Part shown: positions 25,214 through 36,300 of the stretch, piece after piece
Layout: each line of letters starts with the position of its first letter
How positions within the stretch are numbered: the stretch's first letter is position 1
Source: Lotus japonicus
Lineage: Eukaryota > Streptophyta > Magnoliopsida > Fabales > Fabaceae
Direction: 5' to 3'
Length of the DNA stretch: 64,000 nt
NCBI RefSeq assembly: GCF_012489685.1
Contig: NC_080043.1
Location: forward strand, 66,085,920 to 66,149,919
The notes under the pieces: generated by a model
The model's database searches: none
What the model saw: only the letters and a program-made list of their open reading frames with translations
What the model was told of the DNA's origin: nothing
Program-made: the position numbers and the translations under genes

Positions 25214-26413
25214 AGAGCAACTCCAACGCAGGTTGCTTAACAGGGTTGCTTAAAATAAGATGCGTTGCTTATTTTTGTGCTCCATTGGAGCTTGCTGACC
25301 TGGAGTTGTTTAAAGCCCAGAGTTAAGCAACGTTGCTTAAATAAGCAACGTTCCTTAACTTGCTAAAAGGGAAGAGGGAAACACAGACGGAAGAAAAAAT
25401 AAACAACAAAAGAAAATTTATTACAAAAAGGAAGCATGACATGAATCAAATAAAAAATATACAGAGTAATTGTTATGAAAAAAAAATACACAGAATAAAA
25501 AAAGGAAGTCTGAATCATGACCGATCTCTGAGCTTCAATCTCCGATCTTGATTGGGAACCATCGATCCATATTCAGAGGAGAGGAAAAGAAGGCTTGCAT
25601 GTCCTGAATCTCCGATCTGGGTTAGATCTGGCAGCTTGCATGTCTTGAACCTCCGATCCGTGTTCAAAGGAGAGGAAGAGGAGGCTTGCATGTCCGATCT
25701 AGCGGCTTCGATCATTCGATCTGGTGATTTGTGAAGGAAAACATGGAGGGAACCTCCGATCCGTTTTCAGATGAGAGGAAGAGGAGTGAGGCTGCGATCG
25801 TTTTCACAGGAGAGGAAGAGGAGGGAGGCTTCGATCAGAGGAAGATGAAGAGTGAGAGAGAAAGAGAGAAGTCAGGCTGTGATGTGAGGAAGAGGAAGAA
25901 CGATGAGAGAAAGTGATGAGCATGTGAGAGAGAAAAACGACTGAGTGATTTTTTCCTGAAACTAGAAACGGCTGAGTGAATGAATGGTGAGATTAGTGGC
26001 TTAGGTTTAATTTGGGAGTAAAAATGTATATTTTTGGGTTGAAACGGTAATGGAATTTTTTAGTGATTGAGTGAATGGATTTTGGCCCAAATTAAGAAAA
26101 AAAAATCAGATAAATTGAAATCAAATTGAAAATTTTGTTATATTTGAAATCAAATTTAAATATCCTTGTGTTCAATTTTAAATTGTTATAAATATTAATT
26201 AGTATTTAAATTTAAATCATGGTTAGTTAGAAACAAAAAATATGAATATATAATATATGGTAGGGCCCAACTAAAAGTAAAAACTAAGCAACCGTGACAA
26301 AAGCAAATTCTGCATGAGTTACTTAAGAGTTGCTTAAATCCTATGTGGCAGTCTGGGCCCACCAGAATAACATTTAAGCAACCCAACTAGCAACAATGCA
26401 TTGGAGATGCTCT
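25214..26413. mobile_element. Non-autonomous TIR element with iterated GTTGCTTAA palindromes
   Basis: Inverted ends AGAGCAACTCCAACGCA and AGAGCATCTCCAATGCA (right end, complemented). The subterminal arms carry at least nine copies of GTTGCTTA or its inverse. A GC-richer core (about 25535-25915) has degenerate repeats of CCTCCGATC and GGAGAGGAAGAGGAG, resembling captured or expanded genic sequence. The near-matching flanks TTA/TCA would fit a PIF/Harbinger 3-bp duplication, which is uncertain. Confidence 0.6.
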
Positions 26414-27546
26414 CACAATGTCTTTTATAGTTGTTATTATTACTATTATTGAATTTTATATAATCTTAGTTATTATTAAGTAAACGAATCTAGGGTTAGG
26501 CTTTTGGTTCTCAGCGCCGCCCCTTCCCCTTCATGGGGTGGGCTCCTCTTTCCTTCAACCTTCTGCTCCTTCTCCCTTTCACGGCTGCGGGCCTCTCCTT
26601 CTTCCTTCCTAGTTCTTTTCCTCATTTTCTAGTGTTCGATTTCAGGCTTCGCTCCGCCGCTCCCCTTCTCTGGCAGCGCCTCCTCTGGTTTTAAGAGGCG
26701 TCGCCGTCATTGGTTCGTGGAGGCTCTGCTCGCTTTCTCGTGGCGGCAATCTCTTGGGTTTTTCAGCTCCTGATATTCCGCTCAGACTTCTCCCTGTTTT
26801 CGTCCAGCCTTCGCCCCTGTTTTCACTTCCAGCTGTGGTTCCTCTACCCGCCATTGTTGCGGTGGGTTTCGCCGCCTCTGGTTCTGTAAGGCCCAAGTTT
26901 TAACGCTTTGGATAAGTGAATAAAATAAAAGAGTTATTTGATTAAGATAAATTTGGGAAGGAAAAAGGTTCAGGAAAAGTCCAAGAATTTATCGAAAAAC
27001 CGAAAGAGTTATAGCACGACTAACATACGCTTAATCCTAGGTCAAAGGTATTAGTGAATAGTTAATTTACGCTTTAGGACACGATGGAAACTAATTCCAA
27101 AAATCCTCAGAGAAATGTTAGAACTTCTCTTTTCCGTCCTTAAACAATCATTTCGATGCGAAATCCTGGAAAGTACGAACGTCAAATTCCAATTCTCGGA
27201 AGTTTGCCGAAACGGAATCCCTGATAGTTCGAGAAAACCTAAGATCGACAGACGATGAAGACTTTTTCTATTCGGAGCTGCAAAAGAAGATTCCACCCGC
27301 GCTCTTCTATTTCTCTCGTCAATCCTAATCTTTCTTCAGAAGGAAGTTTTCTCATCCGACGATCACTGCAAAAAGTAGTTTTTCGGGATAATCCGACTTA
27401 CACCGACTTATGCCGATTTTGGATCTTTTGGTTTAATTCCAAGAATCCTGTTTTGAGTTCTGGAATTCTGTCGCCAGAACCTATCTTAGAATGCGCAGGA
27501 AAAATCGGAATCGCAAAAAAATCATTTTTCCGTTTTTTCCAAAACC

Positions 27547-27554
27547 TATAAATA
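27547..27554 (+). promoter_or_regulatory. TATA box of the 5' LTR
   Basis: CTATAAATAG in a GC-moderate context, followed about 60-80 bp later by a GAGAGAGAGA leader-like tract. Predicted start of the genomic transcript; the 3' LTR has the same box at 38512. Confidence 0.6.
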
Positions 27555-29100
27555 GCTCGAAAATTAGATTTTTTGAGAAAAAACACCCATTTCCCCTCCC
27601 CCAAAACCGCGAGCTTCTAGAGAGAGAGAGAGATCCGGATCTTCGTCGTTTCTTGCCCGTTTGCTTCACCGATCGTCACTAATCGAAGACCCCGAGGTAG
27701 GTAATCTATACTCTCCTTCGAATCGTCGTTTCTGTCCACTTCTCCTGCGACTTTCTGAGTTCAAAATTTTGAGGTTTTTGAAAAACTGTTCAAATCAGCT
27801 GATTTCAGCGTCTAAACTTCTTCCCTGCATGCTCCTGAGCGTGTTCTGCGGATTAGATTTTGTCAAATGTCGACGAAATGCCGCCGGGATCAATTTCTAC
27901 CCTAAATACCCATTTTTCGGCAAAGTCGCAACCTTTACGCTCTAATCTATCGACTTGGCTTAGTGCTAGTAGGATTTGTCGTCATAAACGTCGTTGTGGA
28001 CGTCCCCATCCAATTTGTTTTTCAAAAATCCAATTTTGAAATTCTGAGCTAAAAATAATGACCAAACTACCCCTATATCAGTTTTCGATCCGAAAATTTT
28101 TCCGAGCCTAGAACCGTCTTAGTTACGGCTTATGTTAACCTAGGAACCAAGTTTGATCGAAGAAAAATCGACCCTCCCAATTAGAGGAAGTGGCCGAGAG
28201 CTATATCAAGGGGGGAGGAGAATCCGATTTTTCGAAAACTTGTCTTAACGCGTTAGATTGTCGTACCACGGAGGTAGTAGTGTACTGTGTAACCCTAGGA
28301 CTCTTTGATTGCTGAGTTTCTGACTCTTGGTGTTGATTTCTGTGATTTTTGCATAAGGTTCGTTTGAGGAGATTCCCAGAAATCAAGGAGAAGAGCTTGA
28401 AGAACATTTTGAGGAGGAAGCTGGAAGACCCACCGGTGAGGGCTACTCTCTGAATTACTAGATAATGCTTTAGGTGTCGACAAGTTCGACTTGATTTATG
28501 TGTTATGCACTTAATTGCTAAATGTCTGAATTGTTCTCTGAGGCTTCGGCCGACCTTGTTGAGTAATTGATGCCATGATATTGTGTGCTAAATGATTCAC
28601 ATGCTATGTGCTACATGGTTAACTTAGGATGTGTTGGAATATGCTGTTTATGCTTTTGACTGAGCTGTTTTATTTATGCTATTCCACTTGTACCTGAGAT
28701 TCTGAAGAGTGAGGTTTACGGGCAGGTCATGCCAAATTTTTATGAGATTTTGAGAGAGTTTTAAAAGGACGAACGGAGTTCGGACCTTGTCATGCTCCAA
28801 TGGATCGAGACCTTCTCAGGGAATTACTTGGGATTATGGGAACTTTGAAACTCATAGGGAATACGATAAGACTAAAAAGGAGCTATTTTTACAAAGAAAA
28901 TTCATAAGATATTAAACAACCTCTAAACCTTTAAATAAAGATAACAATCTCGGATGCAAGCTTTGGATTGAAGTTTAGTTTTGGAAAACGAGAAGTGTCG
29001 TCGGATCCAAGTGTTGAGAAGATTGCGAGTTCTGGGTATGTTGATACTCATTCGCTCTGGGAGCAGTTTGTTTAGCCATCCAAGGGATGAGCCGAGAAGC

Positions 29101-29350
29101 TTCACGGAGGTGTGAGACCTTGTGAATGCGTGATACTCCACTGAGGCGTGAGACCTTGTGGAAAGCATGGATCTTCACTGAGGCGTGAGACCTCGTGAAC
29201 AGCATGAAACTTCATTGAAGCGTGAGACTTCGTGCAAGTGTGTAAATTCACTGAGGCGTGAGACCTTGTGAAAGCATAAAACTTCACTGAAGCGTGAGAC
29301 TTTGTGAATGTGTGAGACTCCACAGAAGCGTGAGACTTCGTGAGAGCATT
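29101..29350. repeat. Minisatellite in 5' LTR, ~37-bp unit, seven units
   Basis: GCGTGAGAC(C/T)T(T/C)GTG recurs seven times at 36-39 bp spacing, with CACTGA(A/G) half-units between. Minus-strand ORFs across it (SHASVK-type repeats) are by-products. Confidence 0.85.
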
Positions 29351-29835
29351 GATGACTCGAAGAGTTGTCGTGAGTGGTTGCACTCTTTTGTTTATGATTA
29401 ATTGTATTTTGTCGCAGAATCGACATTTACCTTAGGGTATTCTTTTAGAGACTTTAAGTTATCTAGAACACGTGGCGACGTGTCGGGTGAGGTCGGAGAC
29501 GTTGTTTGGCTAATCACTTGCATTCATGCACTCATTTTGAGGTTAATACACGGCGTGATACCGGACCTCGGTGGATTCCAAAATGGTCATAAGACCCGGA
29601 TTTCCATATTTAGGACACTACGGTGGTCCTCAGTAGCAGACGGAATGGCAGACCTACGGGTTCACTGCTGATCTGACTACTTTTGTGTGGTGTAAGAGAC
29701 ACGCGAGCAGGAAGGTACCCACCGTGGCTGGTGTTAGGGCCGCCTCGTTGATGTCCATCCTTCTTCCGGAATGCATTTTGTTACCCAGCATTGCATTTCA
29801 TGCATCATACATGCTGACTTAGTTGCAGAGTGTGA

Positions 29836-30540
29836 TTGGTAACTGTTTATCCTATTTTTGAGGCATGCTACTTGTTTTTATGGTTCTTTATATTTATTGT
29901 GATACATGCAACCCTAGGAAGCTATCCCAAAAATTATAAGCCTGAGAGGCAAATATTTATTACCCTATATTATATCTGGTTTTATTATTTATATAATTCT
30001 TTGGAGTTGACCCTCGCGTCTGCTGTGTGTGTTTGGGCGGACTACGCCATTTGTCAGATGAGTATGGGGGATTGGTTTACCATGGTCAGCCCCTCGGGGG
30101 GAACCAGGTACGAGATGCTTGATCAAGACGACCCAGGTGCATGGGTGGTCGATTCCGAGGGCCACCGTGCGACCTACACCGGTCGGGTCATGGAGGACCG
30201 TGTCGACCGATTCGGACGCTTGACGGAGGGAGTGATGAGGAGGCACATAGTGAGCTTCAACCTGCCTCCAGGTGTACACTGCGGACCCGGCTTGGGAGGA
30301 CCTCCACCGCCACCATCCCCTTCGGATGATGAGGACCCCTCTGAGGAGGTGCCAGTAGGTGGGGCTTCGACGGAGTCTAGTCCGTCTACTGCTGCTGCTG
30401 TCGTCGCGGATCTCGTTCCGGGCCCCGAGCCCGAGAGGCCAGTGCAGGAGCGCATTAGGGTGGACAGAGAGGGCAGTGTTGAGTATGTCGACTTAGTTGT
30501 CCTGGATGCAGATTCGGATGACGACCGCGCTAGTGTGTAG
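29836..30540 (+). CDS. LTR-resident ORF, 234 codons (5' LTR copy)
   Basis: An intact ORF lies inside the LTR, outside gag-pol. The first 74 codons are AT-rich and encode aromatic, hydrophobic, membrane-like sequence. From the in-frame ATG at 30058 the composition switches to GC-rich and the 160-residue product looks protein-like: a region with GDWFTMVSPSGG and RATYTGRVMEDRVDRFGRL, a PPPPP tract with acidic DDEDPSEE, then an Ala/Pro-rich linker and an acidic tail. TTTGTCAG directly precedes that ATG and resembles a splice acceptor, so the true start may be 30058. I recognise no known domain. An identical ORF is in the 3' LTR. Function is unknown; it may be an accessory protein or simply transcribed leader. 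Confidence 0.5.
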   Translation: MVTVYPIFEACYLFLWFFIFIVIHATLGSYPKNYKPERQIFITLYYIWFYYLYNSLELTLASAVCVWADYAICQMSMGDWFTMVSPSGGTRYEMLDQDDPGAWVVDSEGHRATYTGRVMEDRVDRFGRLTEGVMRRHIVSFNLPPGVHCGPGLGGPPPPPSPSDDEDPSEEVPVGGASTESSPSTAAAVVADLVPGPEPERPVQERIRVDREGSVEYVDLVVLDADSDDDRASV

Positions 30541-31025
30541 GATCGAGTGCTAGTGTGGGCTCCTCGGGTAGGGATAGTGTAGGAGTAGTGTCGATGCTCT
30601 GACCGTCATGCTTCAGTTTTGGGGACAGGGTAGTTTCCTACCGGTAGCTTTTTGTGTGGTTTCTTATGGAGATCACAGGGAGCTGGTTGGATTTAAGGGG
30701 GTCTTTGCTTAGGCCGCTGGGCCAACTTGTTCTCAGATTTTGAGGTTTAGTGTTGCGGACACAGTATTTTTACCTTGGACCGTACATATTGCCTTCGGGC
30801 GTTACTTTCTTTCTGTCACCCGTCACTGGAGGTTACTCGTGACGTGGTTGTATTTAGCGAGGCATGTATATATAGTTGTATAGTAGTTTCTTTTATCTTT
30901 TGTTGGGAAGTTTATTACTTTCTGTCTTTAGTTATAATGTCGAAAAAAAATAATTCACGTTTTTCCGCTTAAGTATTTCTTTTGGTTACTAAAGTGACGC
31001 CACCGAAATCGGGGTGTTACAATTG

Positions 31026-31037
31026 TGGTATCAGAGC
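31026..31037 (+). other. Primer-binding site of the gypsy element
   Basis: TGGTATCAGAGC, four bases after the LTR end, complementary to initiator tRNA-Met. The duplicate copy near 33184 carries an extra G (TGGGTATC). Confidence 0.9.
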
Positions 31038-31234
31038 TTAGTCGAGTCTTTTGGGAGTCGTGGGGAATAGGTCTTCTGTGCTAGGTTGTGTGACTCTGCA
31101 AAGAGTAAAAAATTGATTGTCTGCCAAGCGATTTTTCGCTTAGAATTGTTTGAAGTTATTGCTTAATCATATTGTATAGTTATATTAGATGCTATCTTAT
31201 GATGAGCACTAACTGTTTGTTAATTTCGCAGAAC

Positions 31235-32811
31235 ATGGTGAACGCTAACCAACTAGCTGAGATGATGGCCACTATGGCCCAAGCTGTGACTGCACAGGCA
31301 AACGATAATGCTATGAGGCGTGCTGCTGAGGAGGCACGTGATCAGCACCAACGCCAGAGGGAAGTGACGATGGATCAAAACAGAGGCCTGAATGATTTTA
31401 GGAGACAGGATCCACCTAAGTTCTCGGGGGGTACTGACCCGGACAAAGCGGATCTCTGGATCCAGGAGATTGAAAAGATCTTCGGTGTATTACAGACTGC
31501 TGAGGGGGCCAAGGTGGGAATGGCAACCTTTCTACTGTTGGGTGATGCTGAGTACTGGTGGAGAGGCGCCAGAGGAATGATGGAAGCAAACAACTTGGAA
31601 GTGAACTGGGTTTCGTTTCGTGCTGCTTTTCTGGAAAAGTATTTTCCAGATAGTGCTCGGGACGAGCGTGAGTCGCAATTCCTGACACTTCGTCAGGGTA
31701 GCATGTCCATCCCGGAATATGCTGCCAAGCTGGAATCGTTGGCCAAGCACTTTCGATTCTTCCGCAATGGGGTCGATGAACCCTACATGTGCAAGCGCTT
31801 TGTGAATGGGCTGAGGCCCGATATTGAAGACTCGGTGAAACCGTTGGGAATCACTCGTTTTCAGACTTTGGTTGAGAAAGCCACTGAGGTGGAGATAATG
31901 AAGAACAGGAGACTGAACCGTGTTGGAACAGGAGGGCCGATGAGGTCGGGCTCTCAAAATTTTCAAGGCAGAGGGAGATTTCAGAGCAGGAGGCCGTATC
32001 AACGTCCTGCAGGTAGAGGAATTGCTTCAGGATCTTATAGGCCCATGGTGGGTACTGCTGGAGGTTCTGGAGGTCAGACTGTGAACAGGGAGATGACCTG
32101 TTACAGATGTGGGCAGCCTGGGCACTATGCCAATGCTTGTACTGACATGAGGCCCAAATGCTTTAACTGTAACAAGTTGGGGCATACTGCTGCTCAATGC
32201 AGAGCACCCAAGACAGAACCAGCTGTTAACACTGCTCGTGGGAAGCGTCCTGCCGCCAAGGCAAGAGTTTACACCATGGATGGTGAAGAAGCTGAAGGGG
32301 TTGATGGTCTGATCAGGGGAGATTGCGAGATTGACGGTAATCTCCTAACTGTACTTTTTGATTCCGGAGCAACGCACTCTTTTATCTCTAGGGAATGTGC
32401 TGCTAGATTAAAACTTCCCGTTACTACTTTGAGTTTCGATCTTATAGTTACCACACCTGCCAAAACTCTGCTTGCCAATACTGCATGCATGTATTGCCCA
32501 GTAACCTATAGGGATAAAGTTTACCATGCTAACCTAGTGTGCCTAACTCTCAAGAACCTAGATGTTATCCTAGGGATGGACTGGTTGTCCCACTACCATT
32601 GTCTTCTGGACTGCAGCCGAAAGAGAGTGGTATTTCCTGACTCGGATCTTTCCGAGTATCTATCCGCCAATCATATTAGCGTCTCTCTGAATGAAGGATC
32701 TCAAGAGTATTCAGTTTTGTTAAGCTTGGAGAGTAAAGGGAATTCGGAAGTGAGTAATATTCCAGTTGTGAGGGACTTCGCGGATGTTTTTCCTGGCGAT
32801 GTACCTGGTTT
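31235..32811 (+). pseudogene. First gag-protease copy, truncated by a 100-N gap
   Basis: Encodes gag with two CCHC knuckles ([28 protein letters not shown]) and the protease DSGA motif, then stops at the gap 32812-32911. Its translation is identical to the start of the complete copy at 33393. It most likely represents the same locus assembled twice rather than a second gene. Confidence 0.75.
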
Positions 32812-33179
32812 NNNNNNNNNNNNNNNNNNNNNNNNNNNNNNNNNNNNNNNNNNNNNNNNNNNNNNNNNNNNNNNNNNNNNNNNNNNNNNNNNNNNNNNNN
32901 NNNNNNNNNNNTGCGGACACAGTATTTTTACCTTGGACCGTACATATTGCCTTCGGGCGTTACTTTCTTTCTGTCACCCGTCACTGGAGGTTACTCGTGA
33001 CGTGGTTGTATTTAGCGAGGCATGTATATATAGTTGTATAGTAGTTTCTTTTATCTTTTGTTGGGAAGTTTATTACTTTCTGTCTTTAGTTATAATGTCG
33101 AAAAAAAATAATTCACGGTTTTTCCGCTTAAGTATTTCTTTGGTTACTAAAGTGACGCCACCGAAATCGGGGTGTTACA
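32812..33179. other. 100-N assembly gap followed by a duplicate of the LTR end
   Basis: 32812-32911 is exactly 100 N. 32912-33179 repeats 30754-31021 (LTR end) at a constant offset of 2158, and the match continues through 34969, which corresponds to 32811, the last base before the gap. Four single-base indels occur between about 33115 and 33210. Confidence 0.95.
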
Positions 33180-33392
33180 ATTGTGGGTATCAGAGCTTAG
33201 TCGAGTCTTTGGGAGTCGTGGGGAATAGGTCTTCTGTGCTAGGTTGTGTGACTCTGCAAAGAGTAAAAAATTGATTGTCTGCCAAGCGATTTTTCGCTTA
33301 GAATTGTTTGAAGTTATTGCTTAATCATATTGTATAGTTATATTAGATGCTATCTTATGATGAGCACTAACTGTTTGTTAATTTCGCAGAAC

Positions 33393-36300
33393 ATGGTGAA
33401 CGCTAACCAACTAGCTGAGATGATGGCCACTATGGCCCAAGCTGTGACTGCACAGGCAAACGATAATGCTATGAGGCGTGCTGCTGAGGAGGCACGTGAT
33501 CAGCACCAACGCCAGAGGGAAGTGACGATGGATCAAAACAGAGGCCTGAATGATTTTAGGAGACAGGATCCACCTAAGTTCTCGGGGGGTACTGACCCGG
33601 ACAAAGCGGATCTCTGGATCCAGGAGATTGAAAAGATCTTCGGTGTATTACAGACTGCTGAGGGGGCCAAGGTGGGAATGGCAACCTTTCTACTGTTGGG
33701 TGATGCTGAGTACTGGTGGAGAGGCGCCAGAGGAATGATGGAAGCAAACAACTTGGAAGTGAACTGGGTTTCGTTTCGTGCTGCTTTTCTGGAAAAGTAT
33801 TTTCCAGATAGTGCTCGGGACGAGCGTGAGTCGCAATTCCTGACACTTCGTCAGGGTAGCATGTCCATCCCGGAATATGCTGCCAAGCTGGAATCGTTGG
33901 CCAAGCACTTTCGATTCTTCCGCAATGGGGTCGATGAACCCTACATGTGCAAGCGCTTTGTGAATGGGCTGAGGCCCGATATTGAAGACTCGGTGAAACC
34001 GTTGGGAATCACTCGTTTTCAGACTTTGGTTGAGAAAGCCACTGAGGTGGAGATAATGAAGAACAGGAGACTGAACCGTGTTGGAACAGGAGGGCCGATG
34101 AGGTCGGGCTCTCAAAATTTTCAAGGCAGAGGGAGATTTCAGAGCAGGAGGCCGTATCAACGTCCTGCAGGTAGAGGAATTGCTTCAGGATCTTATAGGC
34201 CCATGGTGGGTACTGCTGGAGGTTCTGGAGGTCAGACTGTGAACAGGGAGATGACCTGTTACAGATGTGGGCAGCCTGGGCACTATGCCAATGCTTGTAC
34301 TGACATGAGGCCCAAATGCTTTAACTGTAACAAGTTGGGGCATACTGCTGCTCAATGCAGAGCACCCAAGACAGAACCAGCTGTTAACACTGCTCGTGGG
34401 AAGCGTCCTGCCGCCAAGGCAAGAGTTTACACCATGGATGGTGAAGAAGCTGAAGGGGTTGATGGTCTGATCAGGGGAGATTGCGAGATTGACGGTAATC
34501 TCCTAACTGTACTTTTTGATTCCGGAGCAACGCACTCTTTTATCTCTAGGGAATGTGCTGCTAGATTAAAACTTCCCGTTACTACTTTGAGTTTCGATCT
34601 TATAGTTACCACACCTGCCAAAACTCTGCTTGCCAATACTGCATGCATGTATTGCCCAGTAACCTATAGGGATAAAGTTTACCATGCTAACCTAGTGTGC
34701 CTAACTCTCAAGAACCTAGATGTTATCCTAGGGATGGACTGGTTGTCCCACTACCATTGTCTTCTGGACTGCAGCCGAAAGAGAGTGGTATTTCCTGACT
34801 CGGATCTTTCCGAGTATCTATCCGCCAATCATATTAGCGTCTCTCTGAATGAAGGATCTCAAGAGTATTCAGTTTTGTTAAGCTTGGAGAGTAAAGGGAA
34901 TTCGGAAGTGAGTAATATTCCAGTTGTGAGGGACTTCGCGGATGTTTTTCCTGGCGATGTACCTGGTTTGCCGCCTGTACGCGACATTGAGTTTGCTATT
35001 GACATCGTACCGGGAACAGGACCGATTTCGATTGCACCATATCGGATGGCACCTGCGGAATTGGTGGAGTTGAAGTCTCAACTTGAGGATCTTCTGTCGA
35101 AGGGATTCATCCGACCAAGCGTTTCACCTTGGGGAGCACCCGTCTTATTGGTGAAAAAGAAGGATGGGAAATCTAGACTTTGTGTCGACTATCGACAACT
35201 GAACAAGGTGACCGTCAAGAATAGGTATCCGCTACCTAGAATTGATGATTTGATGGATCAACTACGAGGAGCTGCGATATTCTCAAAGATAGACCTGAAG
35301 TCGGGTTACCATCAGATCAGAGTAAAGACTGAGGATATCCAGAAGACGGCATTCCGGACTCGTTATGGACACTATGAGTATCTAGTGATGCCATTTGGGG
35401 TGGCAATTGCACCTGCTATCTTCATGGATTACATGAATAGGACATTCCATCCGTTCTTGGATCGATTCGTCGTGGTGTTTATCGACGACATTCTGATCTA
35501 CTCAAAGAATGCTGAAGATCATGAAGGGCACTTGCGTCAGGTTTTACAAGTGTTGAGAGAGACAAAGCTGTACGCCAACCCTTCTAAGTGTGAATTTTGG
35601 CTCGAAGAGGTAAAATTCTTGGGCCATGTGATCTCTAAAGAAGGTATAGCTGTGGATCCAGCAAAGGTAGAGACGGTGTTGTCATGGGAACGGCCAAAGA
35701 CCGTGACTGAGATCAGGAGTTTTGTCGGTTTGGCGGGGTACTATCGTCGCTTCATTGAGAATTTCGCCAAGATCGTTGGACCCTTGACTCAACTTACGAG
35801 AAAGGATCAACCTTTTGCATGGACCGAAGCGTGCGAAACTAGCTTTCAGACAATGAAGGAACGTTTGACGACGTCACCTGTACTCGTCTTACCGCAACCA
35901 GAGGAACCGTATGAAGTGTACTGTGATGCTTCGCATCAAGGTTTGGGATGTGTGCTGATGCAGCATCGGAAGGTGGTGGCTTATGCTTCACGACAACTGA
36001 AGACTCATGAGAAGAACTATCCGACTCATGACTTAGAACTTGCTGCCATTGTGTTTTCGTTGAAGATCTGGAGACATCACTTATATGGATGCAATTTCAC
36101 CATATTTAGTGATCACAAGAGCTTGAAGTACTTGTTCGACCAGAAGGAGTTGAACATGAGACAACGACGTTGGATGGAGTTTCTCAAGGATTACGATTTT
36201 ACCTTACATTACCATCCTGGAAAAGCTAATGTTGTTGCTGATGCATTGAGCAGGAAAATGCATATCTCGTCAATGATGGTGAAGGAGCTGCAATTGCTGG

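Larger units (their letters stand above)
26885..31021 (+). repeat. 5' LTR of the gypsy element (4137 bp)
   Basis: TG...CA termini. It contains a TATA box at 27547, a GA repeat near 27620, a minisatellite at 29101-29350 and a 234-codon ORF at 29836-30540. Confidence 0.95.

Noticed and set aside
28923..29426. Several minus-strand ORFs with repeated SHASVK-like residues (also at 39888-40391)
   Set aside because: They are translations of the 37-bp minisatellite and do not look like protein.
31172..33274. 700-codon frame reading from gag through 100 N into an LTR end
   Set aside because: It crosses an assembly gap, and the part after the gap is LTR sequence. It is not one protein.
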